64,000 bases of DNA from Anaerococcus murdochii (GTDB taxonomy: Bacteria > Bacillota > Clostridia > Tissierellales > Peptoniphilaceae): the NCBI RefSeq assembly GCF_019957155.1, contig NZ_JAIPME010000002.1, positions 372,001-436,000 of the forward strand. Direction: 5' to 3'. Below are positions 54,955 through 64,000 of the stretch, piece by piece. The stretch's first letter is position 1, and every line of letters starts with the position of its first letter. The position numbers and the translations under genes were made by a program. Below the pieces are notes generated by a model, which was given only the letters and a program-made list of their open reading frames with translations, had not been told where the DNA came from and ran no database searches.

Positions 54955-54996
54955 GAAAAAGGCTAGACTGATAATTTTACAGCCATTAGCCTTTTT
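54955..54996 (-). terminator. Terminator of the 660-aa surface protein gene
   Basis: GAAAAAGGCTA (54955-54965) pairs with TAGCCTTTTT (54987-54996), immediately after the stop. Confidence 0.75.
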
Positions 54997-55003
54997 ATAT
55001 ATT

Positions 55004-56986
55004 TTATAGGGACGCTTCCATTTTCACTAGGTGTTTTTCCACAAGACCTATATTTACTTTTAATTTTTCTATCAATTTAATAAGCTTCGCTCTCTTATTA
55101 GCGTCCATCTTGCCTGTTTTTGCATAATTTTCTGCAAGTGTTACGACTTCCTTGGCCCTATTAACACTTGCTTTTAATCTTAGGTAAGAATTTTTTAAAC
55201 GGATTTTTTTATCCATTTTTTCAAGGCTAAGACTTGATAGGTCAATCCCGTAATCATCAGCAATATTATTATCACTACTTCCTTCTGTCCTATGATCTGG
55301 TCTAGTAGGATTATCTTGCTTTCTAGGATTTTCAAGGTTTTTAATTTGCTTTTGAAGGTCTTTTATTTGTTGGTCTAGAGTTTTGATTTGCTCTTCTAAA
55401 CTTTTTACCTTTTTTAATTCTTCAGATTTTTCTAAGGCTTTGATGTCATTTTTTAGTCTATCAATCTCAGCATTATTTTCAGCTATTTTTTCTTTTGCTT
55501 TTTGAACATCCTCAGACCCAACGCCTAGTCTATCTCTTTCATCAATAAATTTTTGTTGTTCTTTTGTTATATCATCAATTTCTTTTAATTTTTTATCCAA
55601 TTCAGCTTTGGCTGTATAATATTTTTCTTTCAAGGATTCTAAAATTTGTGAATTGGCTCTTCCATTTTTCTTGTTTTCTAAGAATTTTCTAAATTCAGTA
55701 ATGGCTTCTAGGGAATTTGTTTTAGTTTCATAATTTGCTTTTGCAGAATAAAGTTGGTGTTTTTTATAATCTACAGCTTTTTCTAAATCTTTCTTATGTT
55801 GGGAAAACTTGGTCAATTCCTCAATTATTCCCTTAGCCCTTTGGTCATGAATATTAGCTAGGTTTTTAAGGTAGGTTTTATTATCTTTTGCAAAATCATT
55901 CCTATCATCAGCTAAATTTTTATTTAACCATTCAGATATTGATTTAGATTTGTGGAATTCTTTTCGCTTCATAGCTTCATTTTCTAAATATTCTTGATAA
56001 GCATTTTCTGCTTCTTCTTTTTCTCTTATGCTATCTTGCAAGGTTTTAGATGCTTCAGCAACTTCATTGACTTTAGAATTTTGAATACCTTCTAGATTTT
56101 TATCTTTAATAATAGCATTTTTATAGTCAGTTTCATAACCTAAGGCAAGTTCTTCTTTCTTGTAAGCATTGTATCTATCATCTCTTTTTTGCTCACTACT
56201 TGCAAGTTCTTTCTTATTTTCTATAATTTTTTCATTCTTATCTTTTACTTCTTTTTCTAGCCTATTGTAATTTTCATCAATAATTTTTGATTTAGCTAAT
56301 GCTTTTTCTCTGAAGGCTTTATAGGCTGGGGTATCTTTTTTATCTGGATTTTGGCTTTCAAATTCTTTTATAAATTCTTCAATCCCATTTTTTTGACCAT
56401 ATGCCTTATATAAATCGCCTTCTATTTTAGATAAGTCCTCCTTTAGATTATCTTCTTTCTTTTGAATTTGGCCGTGATAATTCTCCGCTAAATCATATTC
56501 ATTTTTTAAATCATCTACCCTATCTTTACTCGCAAAATCAGGGCTTGGGCTAGGGTTGGCTTTTTCAGCCTCATAAACTTTTTCTGCATTTTGATATGTT
56601 TTAGTAGCTGCTTCTAATTCTGCATTTACTTCTTTTTCTCTTTGCTTGAGTTCTTCAATTTTCTTATCTAATTCATTTTTCTGTTGTTCTTTGGCTAGGA
56701 TTTCTTCATTATTTTTTATATTTTCTTCTATTTTTCCAAGCTTTTTTTCTAAAGCTTCTTTCTCTTCTTGGTTTTTTGCTGCATCTTTTTTTGCTTGATC
56801 TAAGTCTTTTTCAAGATTTGTTTTTTTATCTTGGGCTGATTTAAGGTTTTCTTTTGCTTGATCTAATTCAGACTTCGCTTTTTCATTAAGGTTTTTCCCT
56901 TCATCCGCTCTTGCAGTTTCTATTTTTCCCATAAAAGGCAGGACCGATGCCATCATTAGGCTTGTAATTATAATTTTTTTCTTCAT
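55004..56986 (-). CDS. Secreted coiled-coil protein
   Basis: 660 aa. A signal peptide (MKKKIIITSLMMASVLPFMG, cleavage likely near ARA-DE). Residues ~30-560 are almost continuous heptad coiled coil. A short PDHRTEGSSDN linker follows, then a C-terminal ~75-aa helical region. No LPxTG anchor, LysM or choline-binding repeats are seen, so it is either secreted or held by another domain. Resembles filamentous or M-like surface proteins in build only. Start ATG 56986 follows AGGAGATAAAAA. Confidence 0.8.
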   Translation of the reverse strand: MKKKIIITSLMMASVLPFMGKIETARADEGKNLNEKAKSELDQAKENLKSAQDKKTNLEKDLDQAKKDAAKNQEEKEALEKKLGKIEENIKNNEEILAKEQQKNELDKKIEELKQREKEVNAELEAATKTYQNAEKVYEAEKANPSPSPDFASKDRVDDLKNEYDLAENYHGQIQKKEDNLKEDLSKIEGDLYKAYGQKNGIEEFIKEFESQNPDKKDTPAYKAFREKALAKSKIIDENYNRLEKEVKDKNEKIIENKKELASSEQKRDDRYNAYKKEELALGYETDYKNAIIKDKNLEGIQNSKVNEVAEASKTLQDSIREKEEAENAYQEYLENEAMKRKEFHKSKSISEWLNKNLADDRNDFAKDNKTYLKNLANIHDQRAKGIIEELTKFSQHKKDLEKAVDYKKHQLYSAKANYETKTNSLEAITEFRKFLENKKNGRANSQILESLKEKYYTAKAELDKKLKEIDDITKEQQKFIDERDRLGVGSEDVQKAKEKIAENNAEIDRLKNDIKALEKSEELKKVKSLEEQIKTLDQQIKDLQKQIKNLENPRKQDNPTRPDHRTEGSSDNNIADDYGIDLSSLSLEKMDKKIRLKNSYLRLKASVNRAKEVVTLAENYAKTGKMDANKRAKLIKLIEKLKVNIGLVEKHLVKMEASL

Positions 56987-57162
56987 TTTTTATCTCCTAA
57001 AATTTTATATTCCTATAATAAAATATTGCTTGTTAAATTTATGTTAAGGAGATAATATTTTTTATAATTTCCTATAATCATTGATATAAAGCCATTTACG
57101 ATAAATATATCCAAGCCTTATTGTTGCGAAAAAATAAAATAAACATAAAATTTTCCAAGAAA
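56987..57162. other. Intergenic between two surface-protein genes
   Basis: AT-rich; it must hold the promoter of the 660-aa gene. I see no clear element. Confidence 0.4.
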
Positions 57163-57188
57163 AAACACCCACTAGGGGTGGATTTTCT
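57160..57188 (-). terminator. Terminator of the 287-aa surface gene
   Basis: AAAACACCC-ACTAG-GGGTGgATTTT (about 57162-57186). Confidence 0.7.
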
Positions 57189-57198
57189 GTTAGATTAA

Positions 57199-58062
57199 TT
57201 AGTCTCTTTTGCTTGCTGCGTATGCAACTGAAGCTGCTGCTAGGATACCTGCAATGCCTGCTACTCCAGCAACACCTGTTTTTGCGTTGTTACCAGCTTT
57301 TTTAGAAGGAGTTTTTTCTTCTTTCTTTTCTTCTGGTTTATTTTCTTCTTCTTGTTTTTCTTCTGGTTTATCTTTGATTAGATCTTTGATTTCGCTTGTT
57401 GTAGAGTCTAATTCTTTGATTAGAGCGTCTGTGTTATCAGCTTCTTCATCAGCGTAAGCTGTAGCGATGAAGGCTACTTTAGCTTTTGCTAATTTTTCGT
57501 CAGCTTTTTTGATAAGAGATTCAGCTTTAACAACTAGAGCATTAAGTTTAGCTTCAACGTTTTTGATCTTTTCTGGAGAAAGTTCTTTTAGAAGAGCTAC
57601 AGCCTTGATAGCTGTTCTAGCTTCTTCTCTTGCTGTCTTAAGTTCTTCAAGGTTGTCTTTCTTTTTTGGTTTTGATGTTTGTTTGTTTCTATCCTTATTA
57701 TTAGCATTATTTACATCGTCTTTAGAAGCTTTTTTTGCTGCCTTTTCAGATTTTTGCCTTTCTTCTATAATTTTTTGTTCGATATAGGCATTATAATCAC
57801 CGTAAGCTTGAGATACCGCTTGATTTCCTTTATTTTTAACCGCTTCAAGTCGTTCTAAGAAATATTTCTTTTCTTCATCGGATAATTGATCGTCGGTACT
57901 TATCACTCTTTTAAAATAATCAAATTGGCTTTCATTCTTAAGAAAATTTGCAGATCCTTCTACTCCCCTAATAGCTTCTTTCGCATGCGCTTTGCTTACA
58001 AAGCCACCAGTTGCTAATAAAATTGCCATTGCACCTGCAAGGACTTTTTTGTTTGTTTTCAT
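57199..58062 (-). CDS. Surface protein with NAKTG-type cell-wall anchor
   Basis: 287 aa. Signal peptide (MKTNKKVLAGAMAILLATGG, cut near AHA-KE). A central Lys/Glu/Ala helical region with Pro-Glu-Glu-Lys repeats near the end. The C-terminus is NNAKTGVAGVAGIAGILAAA followed by SVAYAASKRD: a hydrophobic stretch with a charged tail preceded by NAKTG, not LPxTG. This fits a sortase signal with a changed motif. Function unknown. Confidence 0.85.
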   Translation of the reverse strand: MKTNKKVLAGAMAILLATGGFVSKAHAKEAIRGVEGSANFLKNESQFDYFKRVISTDDQLSDEEKKYFLERLEAVKNKGNQAVSQAYGDYNAYIEQKIIEERQKSEKAAKKASKDDVNNANNKDRNKQTSKPKKKDNLEELKTAREEARTAIKAVALLKELSPEKIKNVEAKLNALVVKAESLIKKADEKLAKAKVAFIATAYADEEADNTDALIKELDSTTSEIKDLIKDKPEEKQEEENKPEEKKEEKTPSKKAGNNAKTGVAGVAGIAGILAAASVAYAASKRD

Positions 58063-58167
58063 AAATTTACTCCTTTTAATATCTACTTTCGTAATTCAGT
58101 TTTTTATCACTTTACCGTCCATTTTTATATTTTCAATTTATATTTATGACTAAGAATTTTTATGTAA

Positions 58168-58262
58168 TCACAAAAAAACCACCCTCTTTTGAGGATGGTC
58201 TTTATTTAAATTATAATCTAAATAAATCTATAAGCCCACAGCCGCGAATTTTGGGCTTTTAT
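58168..58262 (-). terminator. Two terminators after rplQ
   Basis: ACCACCCTC-TTTT-GAGGATGGT (58171-58193) with flanking A and T runs, and AAGCCC...GGGCTTTT (58232-58261). They end the ribosomal-protein operon on the minus strand. Confidence 0.75.
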
Positions 58263-58265
58263 TTA

Positions 58266-58607
58266 TTAAACTAGTTCGATGATTGCGCGTTCTGATCCGT
58301 CGCCTCTTCTTGGTCCTAGTTTTAGTACTCTTGTGTATCCACCGTTTCTGTCTTCGTATTCTGGTGCGATTTCAGAAAATAGTTTTTGTACAAGTTTTGG
58401 CTCGTAAAGATAGCTTGCTGCTTGTCTTCTTGTGTGAAGTGTGTTTCTCTTACCTAGGGTGATCATCTTTTCAGCCATTTTTTGTGTTTCTTTAGCTCTT
58501 GTTAGGGTAGTTTCGATTCTACCGTGTTCAAGTAATGAACCCACTAGGTTTCTAAGCATAGCATCTCTATGGTCTGTTCTTCTACCAAGTTTTCTTTTGC
58601 CTGCCAT
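58266..58607 (-). CDS. rplQ: Ribosomal protein L17
   Basis: 113 aa, starts [20 protein letters not shown]. 50S subunit component at the end of the alpha operon, 8 bases after rpoA. Confidence 0.97.
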   Translation of the reverse strand: MAGKRKLGRRTDHRDAMLRNLVGSLLEHGRIETTLTRAKETQKMAEKMITLGKRNTLHTRRQAASYLYEPKLVQKLFSEIAPEYEDRNGGYTRVLKLGPRRGDGSERAIIELV

Positions 58608-58615
58608 ATTTCCTC

Positions 58616-59566
58616 CTATTCATCTTTTAGGGAAAATCCAAGTTCATGGATTTTATCTATTACTTCAGTTAGTGATTTTTTACCGAAATTTTTGATTGTC
58701 TTTAGTTCTGATTCTGGAACTGCTATTATGTCTGCCACAGTGTTGAAGCCTGCTCTTTTTAGACAGTTGAATGATCTTAATGATAGGTCTAGTTCTTCGA
58801 TTGTTCTATCTAGATCTTCGTTTGTATCTTCTTCAACTATTTCTTCTTCAACTTCAATTTCTTCTGGTGGGAATGTCTTTCCTGGTAGTTCCTTGAAGAA
58901 TGAGAAGTTGTCGATTAGGATTGATGAGCCTTCTGCTAGGGCTTCTTGTGGAGTTACTGTTCCATTTGTCCATACTTCTATTATTAGCTTATCAAAGTCT
59001 GTAGATTCTCCTACCCTGGTGTTTTCAACTGTGAAGTTTACTTTTTCTACTGGGGTGAAGGATGAATCGATAGCGATAGTTCCTATAGGATCTTTTTCAT
59101 CTTTATTGTCTTCTGATATCCTATAACCATTTCCATTTGTTACATCCATAGCTATTAGTAGCTTACTTTTATCGTTAACTGTAGCTATATAATGGTCTGG
59201 ATTGGCTATTTCAACTAAGGCATCTTCTTTTATATCTTTGGCTGTTACTATCTTTGGTCCTTCAATTTCTAGAAATAAGGTTACATCTTCGTCTGAATGT
59301 TTTTTTACATTTAGGCCTTTGATGTTTAGGATTATTTCTGGAACGTCTTCAACTACTCCATCAATTATAGAAAATTCATGAAGTACTCCATCGATTAGTA
59401 TTTTTGAGACGCTAGAACCAGGTAAGGATGATAAGAGCACCCTTCTCATGCTGTTTCCAATGGTTGTACCATATCCTCGCTCAAGTGGGTATAGGGCAAA
59501 TTTACCGTAGTGGTCTTCTTCCCTTATATCCAATATCTCTATATTAGTTTCTATTTTATCGATCAT
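58616..59566 (-). CDS. rpoA: RNA polymerase alpha subunit
   Basis: 316 aa. N-terminal domain with [20 protein letters not shown] and a C-terminal domain with [20 protein letters not shown]. The alpha dimer scaffolds RNA polymerase and contacts activators. Confidence 0.98.
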   Translation of the reverse strand: MIDKIETNIEILDIREEDHYGKFALYPLERGYGTTIGNSMRRVLLSSLPGSSVSKILIDGVLHEFSIIDGVVEDVPEIILNIKGLNVKKHSDEDVTLFLEIEGPKIVTAKDIKEDALVEIANPDHYIATVNDKSKLLIAMDVTNGNGYRISEDNKDEKDPIGTIAIDSSFTPVEKVNFTVENTRVGESTDFDKLIIEVWTNGTVTPQEALAEGSSILIDNFSFFKELPGKTFPPEEIEVEEEIVEEDTNEDLDRTIEELDLSLRSFNCLKRAGFNTVADIIAVPESELKTIKNFGKKSLTEVIDKIHELGFSLKDE

Positions 59567-59598
59567 GGTAGCTCCTTAGTTCTAACTATTACTTAATC

Positions 59599-60192
59599 CT
59601 ACTTAGAGTAGAACTCTACTATCATACGTTCTTCAACTGGAATGTCTATTTCTTCTCTTGTTGGGAACTTTACTACTTTTACTTTTAGGTTTTCTATGTC
59701 GCTATCTAACCATTCAACTACACCAAATGATGCATTTACTTCTTTGATAGCTTTAAATAGTGTGTTTGTTCTAGATTTTTCTCTAACTTCGATTACATCA
59801 CCTTCTTCAACTAAGTAAGATGGGATGTCTACTTGCTTACCATTTACGAGTAGGTGGCCGTGTGTCACGATTTGTCTTGCTTCTCTTCTTGTTCTAGCAA
59901 GGCCTGATCTGAAGGCTATGTTATCTAGTCTTCTTTCACAAAGGATTATAAGTTGTTCACCTGTTTGACCTTTCATTCTGCTAGCTTTGTCGTAGTAGCC
60001 TCTAAATTGTTTTTCGCTTACTCCGTAGATGAATTTAGCTTTTTGTTTTTCTCTTTGTTGCATACCATACTCAGATAGTTTGCTTCTTCTTTTTGGAAGA
60101 GCTCTATTTGAAGAACCTGTGTATCCTAGGTAGGCTGGAGAAATTCCTAAAGCTCTCGCTCTTTTGTATACTGGATCTTTGCTTACTGCCAT
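59599..60192 (-). CDS. rpsD: Ribosomal protein S4
   Basis: 197 aa. S4 RNA-binding domain RRLDNIAFRSGLARTRREAR...VTHGHLLVNG. Primary 16S rRNA binder. It lies inside the alpha operon, unlike in Bacillus. The N-terminal zinc cysteines (CxxC) found in some S4 proteins are absent. Confidence 0.97.
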   Translation of the reverse strand: MAVSKDPVYKRARALGISPAYLGYTGSSNRALPKRRSKLSEYGMQQREKQKAKFIYGVSEKQFRGYYDKASRMKGQTGEQLIILCERRLDNIAFRSGLARTRREARQIVTHGHLLVNGKQVDIPSYLVEEGDVIEVREKSRTNTLFKAIKEVNASFGVVEWLDSDIENLKVKVVKFPTREEIDIPVEERMIVEFYSK

Positions 60193-60205
60193 AATATCTC
60201 CTTAA

Positions 60206-60604
60206 TTAAACTCTTCTTCTCTTTGGTGGTCTACAACCGTTGTGTGGGATTGGTGTTACGTCTTTAATCATTGTAACTTCTAGTCCTGCTGCTTGTAGAC
60301 TTCTGATTGCTGCTTCTCTTCCTGAACCTGGTCCTTTTACATAAACTTCTACAGTTTTTAGGCCTTGGTCGATTGCAATTTTAGCTGCAGTTTCTGCTGC
60401 TTCACCTGCTGCGAATGGAGTAGATTTTCTACTTCCTCTAAAGCCTAGTTGTCCTGCGCTTGCCCAAGAGAGTGCGTTTCCTTGCATATCAGTAAGTGTT
60501 ACCATTGTATTATTGAATGTTGATGAAATGTGAGCTTGGCCACGTTCAACATTCTTTTTAACTCTTCTTCTACCTTTGGTAGATTTTTTTCCTTTTGGAG
60601 CCAT
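60206..60604 (-). CDS. rpsK: Ribosomal protein S11
   Basis: 132 aa. [20 protein letters not shown] and [19 protein letters not shown] are diagnostic. 30S platform protein. Confidence 0.98.
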   Translation of the reverse strand: MAPKGKKSTKGRRRVKKNVERGQAHISSTFNNTMVTLTDMQGNALSWASAGQLGFRGSRKSTPFAAGEAAETAAKIAIDQGLKTVEVYVKGPGSGREAAIRSLQAAGLEVTMIKDVTPIPHNGCRPPKRRRV

Positions 60605-60607
60605 CTA

Positions 60608-60952
60608 TTAACCCTTTCTGCTTTTTCTTGTTCTTGCGTTGTTCTTTGTGTTTTGACCTCTTACTGGAAGACCGTTTTTATGTCTAAGTCCTCTATAAGA
60701 ACCATTTTCTCTAAGTGCTTTGATGTTAAGACTTGTTTCTCTTCTTAGGTCACCTTCGATTGTGTAGTGGTCTAATTGTTCACGGATCTTACCAAGTTCT
60801 TCTTCTGTAAGGTCTTTCATCTTTGTATCAGGATTTATTCCTGCTTTTTCTAATATTTCGTTAGCAGTTGCTCTTCCTACACCATAAATATATGTTAGTC
60901 CAATTTCTGCTCTTTTTTCTCTAGGTAAATCTATACCAGCTATTCTTGGCAT
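60608..60952 (-). CDS. rpsM: Ribosomal protein S13
   Basis: 114 aa, begins [20 protein letters not shown] and ends [17 protein letters not shown]. 30S head protein contacting tRNA. Confidence 0.98.
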   Translation of the reverse strand: MPRIAGIDLPREKRAEIGLTYIYGVGRATANEILEKAGINPDTKMKDLTEEELGKIREQLDHYTIEGDLRRETSLNIKALRENGSYRGLRHKNGLPVRGQNTKNNARTRKSRKG

Positions 60953-60961
60953 TAAACCCTC

Positions 60962-61075
60962 CTAACCTTGTCTTTGTTTGTGTTTTGGATTTTCGCAGAT
61001 TACCATAACTTTACCATTTCTTTTGATAATCTTGCATTTATCACACATTTTTTTAACTGATGCTCTAACTTTCAT
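60962..61075 (-). CDS. rpmJ: Ribosomal protein L36
   Basis: 37 aa, [20 protein letters not shown] then [17 protein letters not shown]. The zinc site is C-x2-C...C-x4-H, the Zn-containing (C+) form. Between infA and rpsM as in most bacteria. Confidence 0.97.
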   Translation of the reverse strand: MKVRASVKKMCDKCKIIKRNGKVMVICENPKHKQRQG

Positions 61076-61154
61076 GTTTGCTCCTAACTTAAGTTTATAT
61101 CTTATTTTTAGATCTAACTTTTAAAATTAAAGTTAATGTCCTTTGCCTTGGTAA

Positions 61155-61373
61155 TTATTTGCGTCTCCAAGTAATTCTACCTTGGCTAAGATCGTAAGGA
61201 GATAGCTCTACAGTTACTGTATCTCCTTCTAATATTCTAATGCTGTTCATACGAAGCTTGCCTGATATGTGAGCTTGTACTTCATGTCCGTTGTCTAGTC
61301 TTACCCTAAATATTGCATTAGGCATTGCTTCGACAACTTCTCCTGTAACTTCTATAGCATCTTTTTTTGACAT
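61155..61373 (-). CDS. infA: Translation initiation factor IF-1
   Basis: 72 aa, [22 protein letters not shown] fold. Follows adk after 124 bases with no map (methionine aminopeptidase) gene between, where it is commonly found. Confidence 0.97.
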   Translation of the reverse strand: MSKKDAIEVTGEVVEAMPNAIFRVRLDNGHEVQAHISGKLRMNSIRILEGDTVTVELSPYDLSQGRITWRRK

Positions 61374-61497
61374 TGATAGAACCTCCTTTATAAATTTTCT
61401 AAAATGTCTATTGAACGCTTGTGTTTTATCAACGACTTTGTTCTAGAAATCTTTGTAAGATTCTATCACATCTAATTTTTTCTTAGCATAAATTAGT

Positions 61498-62148
61498 TTA
61501 CTTTCCTAATTTATCGTTAAATTCGTTAAAAACTTCTTCTGGAGTTTTAGCGCCATCTATTTTAACTAACTTTCCTGCCTTTTCATAGTATTCTATGAGT
61601 GGACTGGTGAAGTCATTATATACTGCAATACGGTTTTTAACTGTTTGTTCATTATCATCATTTCTTTGAATGAGCTTTCCGCCACATTTATCACAAAGGC
61701 CTTCTTTTTGAGGCTTATTGTTCATTATGTGGAAGGTTGCTCCACAGTCTTCGCAAACCCTTCTGCCTGTAATTCTTTCAATTAGGATTTCATCATCTAC
61801 ATCAAAATAAACTACCTGGCCTATTTCAGTATTTCTTTCTGCCATTCCCTTATCTAGGGCCTTGGCTTGGTCTAAGTTTCTAGGAAATCCGTCGAATAGT
61901 ACTATTCTTTCATCCCTATTTTCCACTTTGTCAAAGGCATCCCATACTAGATCAATTGTTAATTCATCTGGCACAAGGTCTCCTCTGTCCATATAAGATT
62001 TTGCTTTCATTCCCAGTTCAGTTTTATTTGAGATATTGTATCTGAATATGTCACCTGTTGCTATCTGAACTGCGTCTAATCTGTCTATTATTTTACTTGA
62101 TAGCGTACCCTTACCAGCTCCTGGTGGGCCTAACAATATTATATTCAT
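61498..62148 (-). CDS. adk: Adenylate kinase
   Basis: 216 aa. P-loop GPPGAGKGT, lid with four-Cys zinc site CEDCGATFH...CDKCGG. Keeps AMP/ADP/ATP balance. Starts 3 bases after secY. Confidence 0.98.
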   Translation of the reverse strand: MNIILLGPPGAGKGTLSSKIIDRLDAVQIATGDIFRYNISNKTELGMKAKSYMDRGDLVPDELTIDLVWDAFDKVENRDERIVLFDGFPRNLDQAKALDKGMAERNTEIGQVVYFDVDDEILIERITGRRVCEDCGATFHIMNNKPQKEGLCDKCGGKLIQRNDDNEQTVKNRIAVYNDFTSPLIEYYEKAGKLVKIDGAKTPEEVFNEFNDKLGK

Positions 62149-62151
62149 TTC

Positions 62152-63426
62152 TTACCTGTTTAAAAATCCTTTATATTGCTTCATAGTCATCATAGCTTCG
62201 ATTTGTTTTACAGTTTCAATAATTACACCTACAACGATGATTACTGATGATCCACCAAATGATATTTGTAGTCCTAGGAGTCTGCTTGCTATAGCTGGTA
62301 CTATGGTTAGTAGGGCTAAGCAAATTGAACCGATGAAGGTTATTCTTGTTGATACAGTTGCTAGGAAATCACTGGTTGGTTTACCAGGTCTAATTCCCGG
62401 AACGAAACCACCATTTTGTTGTAGTTGCTTTGCATATTCAACGGTGTTAAATTGGATTTGGTTATAGAAGTATGCGAATACTAGGATAAGTACAGTTTGT
62501 ACTAATAGATATACCGCGAAACCAAATGTTGATTTGTTGAAAAATGCAGTTAATCCGCTTTCTCCACCATTTCCGAAGAATAGTGATACAGTAGAAGGAA
62601 TAGCAAGTACTGCTGATGCGAAGATGATTGGCATTACTCCGCCCATGTTTACCTTTACTGGAATATGGGTTGATTGGCCGCCGTACATCTTACGTCCTAC
62701 TACTCTTTTTGCGTATTGGATTGGGATTTTTCTTTCACCTTCAGATATCATTACTACTGCTATTACTATTAGGACAACTAAAATTGACATAATAGCTATA
62801 GCAAGAACGCTTGTAGTATTGTAGTGAAGGCCTTCTTGCCATCTAGAAATGGTTCTTGGGAAGGATGCTATAATACCCATGAAGATTAGTAAACTTGTAC
62901 CGTTACCAAGTCCCTTTTCTGTCATAGTTTCACCCATCCATGTTACAAACATTGTTCCGCCTATTAGGGTAACATTCATGGCTATCTTTTGGAAGCCTGT
63001 TGCACTTGATAGGGCTGCACCGTAAAGGCCGTTTGTAATGGCTATTGCCTGGAATATGGCAAGTACTATTGTCATATACCTGGTGTATTTTTGAATGGTT
63101 TTTCTTCCCTGTTCACCCTCACGAGTTAATTCTTCTAACCTTGGTATTACTACAGTTAGTAATTGCATTACGATTGATGCTGTAATGTAAGGTTGAACTC
63201 CTAGGGCAAATATTGATAAGGTTGATAGTCCACCACCTGTTAACATATTTAGGTAGTCAACAAGGGTTCCTTCAATGTTTGAATATACGTTTGCTAAGGC
63301 CTTTGTATCGATAAAAGGTATTGGAATGTTGTTTCCAAGCCTATATATTACAAGCATCAAGAGGGTGAATCGGAATTTCTTCCTGATTTCTTCTTCCCCT
63401 GCTGCTCTTTTAATTATATCTAACAT
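62152..63426 (-). CDS. secY: Protein translocase SecY
   Basis: 424 aa, ten membrane helices. IPFIDTKALANVYSNIEGTL and GVQPYITASIVMQLL are typical. Forms the Sec channel. Confidence 0.98.
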   Translation of the reverse strand: MLDIIKRAAGEEEIRKKFRFTLLMLVIYRLGNNIPIPFIDTKALANVYSNIEGTLVDYLNMLTGGGLSTLSIFALGVQPYITASIVMQLLTVVIPRLEELTREGEQGRKTIQKYTRYMTIVLAIFQAIAITNGLYGAALSSATGFQKIAMNVTLIGGTMFVTWMGETMTEKGLGNGTSLLIFMGIIASFPRTISRWQEGLHYNTTSVLAIAIMSILVVLIVIAVVMISEGERKIPIQYAKRVVGRKMYGGQSTHIPVKVNMGGVMPIIFASAVLAIPSTVSLFFGNGGESGLTAFFNKSTFGFAVYLLVQTVLILVFAYFYNQIQFNTVEYAKQLQQNGGFVPGIRPGKPTSDFLATVSTRITFIGSICLALLTIVPAIASRLLGLQISFGGSSVIIVVGVIIETVKQIEAMMTMKQYKGFLNR

Positions 63427-63441
63427 AGCTACTTCTTTCTA

Positions 63442-63921
63442 TTAAGCTTTTTTAGATGGTTTTACCCACTTTTTCACTTCGATAGTTTCTACACTTCCAC
63501 CTGCTTGTTCGATTTTTTCTACAGCAGATTTTGTGAATTTATGAGCTTTTATTGTTAGTTTCTTTTCTAGTTCGCCATCGCCTAGGATCTTAACTCCAGC
63601 TTTAGCTTTGTTTTTCTTTAATAGTTTTGTCTCAAATAATAATTCTGGTGTAACTTCTGTACCATCTTCAAAGACGTTTAAGCTTTCAACATTGATTGTT
63701 TCGTAAATCTTTCTGTTGATATTTTTAAAACCTCTTTTAGGTAAGAGTCTGTATAGAGGCATTTGACCACCTTCGAAACCTGGTCTTACTCCTCCACCAC
63801 TTCTTGAGTTTTGTCCGTCTTGTCCACGACCAGATCTTTTACCTAGTCCTGAACCAGCTCCTCTTCCTTTACGTTTCTTATCTTTTAATTTAACGTTTGG
63901 TTGTAAATCATGTAATTTCAT
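63442..63921 (-). CDS. rplO: Ribosomal protein L15
   Basis: 159 aa, begins [20 protein letters not shown] with the Gly/Arg-rich [20 protein letters not shown] region. 50S component, spc operon. Confidence 0.97.
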   Translation of the reverse strand: MKLHDLQPNVKLKDKKRKGRGAGSGLGKRSGRGQDGQNSRSGGGVRPGFEGGQMPLYRLLPKRGFKNINRKIYETINVESLNVFEDGTEVTPELLFETKLLKKNKAKAGVKILGDGELEKKLTIKAHKFTKSAVEKIEQAGGSVETIEVKKWVKPSKKA

Positions 63922-63929
63922 TTTACACC

Positions 63930-64000
63930 TCAGTCTATATTCTTAACTTCAACCATGTGTCTGATTTTGTGAACCATTCCCTTGGTTGCGTCATTATTTT
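63930..64000 (-). CDS. rpmD: Ribosomal protein L30, C-terminal part (cut by window end)
   Basis: The minus strand reads [20 protein letters not shown] then D and a TGA stop at 63930-63932, matching the C-terminus of L30 (xxxGMxxKVxHxVxVxxI). The rest lies beyond the window. Confidence 0.9.
   Translation of the reverse strand, partial: NNDATKGMVHKIRHMVEVKNID

Overview
The window looks like a chromosome segment from a low-GC Gram-positive anaerobe, most likely a Peptoniphilaceae-type coccus (Anaerococcus or a close relative). This is inferred from base composition, Firmicutes operon order, a giant 2-hydroxyacyl-CoA dehydratase activase-like protein, NAD(P)-glutamate dehydrogenase, Shine-Dalgarno use, and surface proteins with Gram-positive signal and anchor features. 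No database was searched.

The window has two halves. Positions 1 to about 26,500 are an accessory region ending exactly at the 3' end of guaA. It holds: an IS3 fragment; a copper operon (copY-copB) with two cop boxes; a deleted IS256-type element; a small LDCC-motif gene; remnants of a mobilization region; a 757-aa HEPN-motif protein; a broken S51 peptidase; a GNAT acetyltransferase; a second HEPN-motif protein; a lantibiotic-resistance ABC transporter with its own two-component system (Cpr/Nis-like); mobC and a possible oriT; an IS110 element with a probable bridge-RNA leader; a satellite-island module (split vapE-type replication gene, iteron-like origin, ribbon-helix-helix protein, tyrosine integrase, excisionase-like protein, divergent XRE repressor); and a membrane protein/ClpB-like AAA+ pair followed by a short AlbA_2 protein. 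Two families of noncoding-looking repeats (A and B) and short TCCCATTC sites punctuate this region in a regular order. This suggests several islands stacked one behind another at guaA, the site used by SaPIbov-type islands.

Positions 26,512 to 64,000 are core genome, nearly all on the minus strand. In + order: guaA-ppsR-glyS-glyQ-recO-era-cdd-dgkA/PAP2-ybeY-phoH-hypothetical-floA-nfeD, one long translationally coupled block; an XRE-controlled ABC-2 exporter operon; a DUF554 gene; an IS3-family element inserted in a terminator hairpin; gdhA; the 1417-aa activase; a peptidase C26 gene; an operon of rnhA, alpha-amylase, deoC and a SpoIIE-type phosphatase; two secreted or surface proteins; and the end of the alpha/spc ribosomal operon (rplQ-rpoA-rpsD-rpsK-rpsM-rpmJ-infA-adk-secY-rplO-rpmD).

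The most unusual parts are the repeat-delimited island stack, the SaPI-like origin beside vapE, the TM/AAA+ pair (possible undescribed defence or proteostasis system), the HEPN proteins, and the IS insertion inside a terminator stem-loop. No tRNA, rRNA or CRISPR array was seen.
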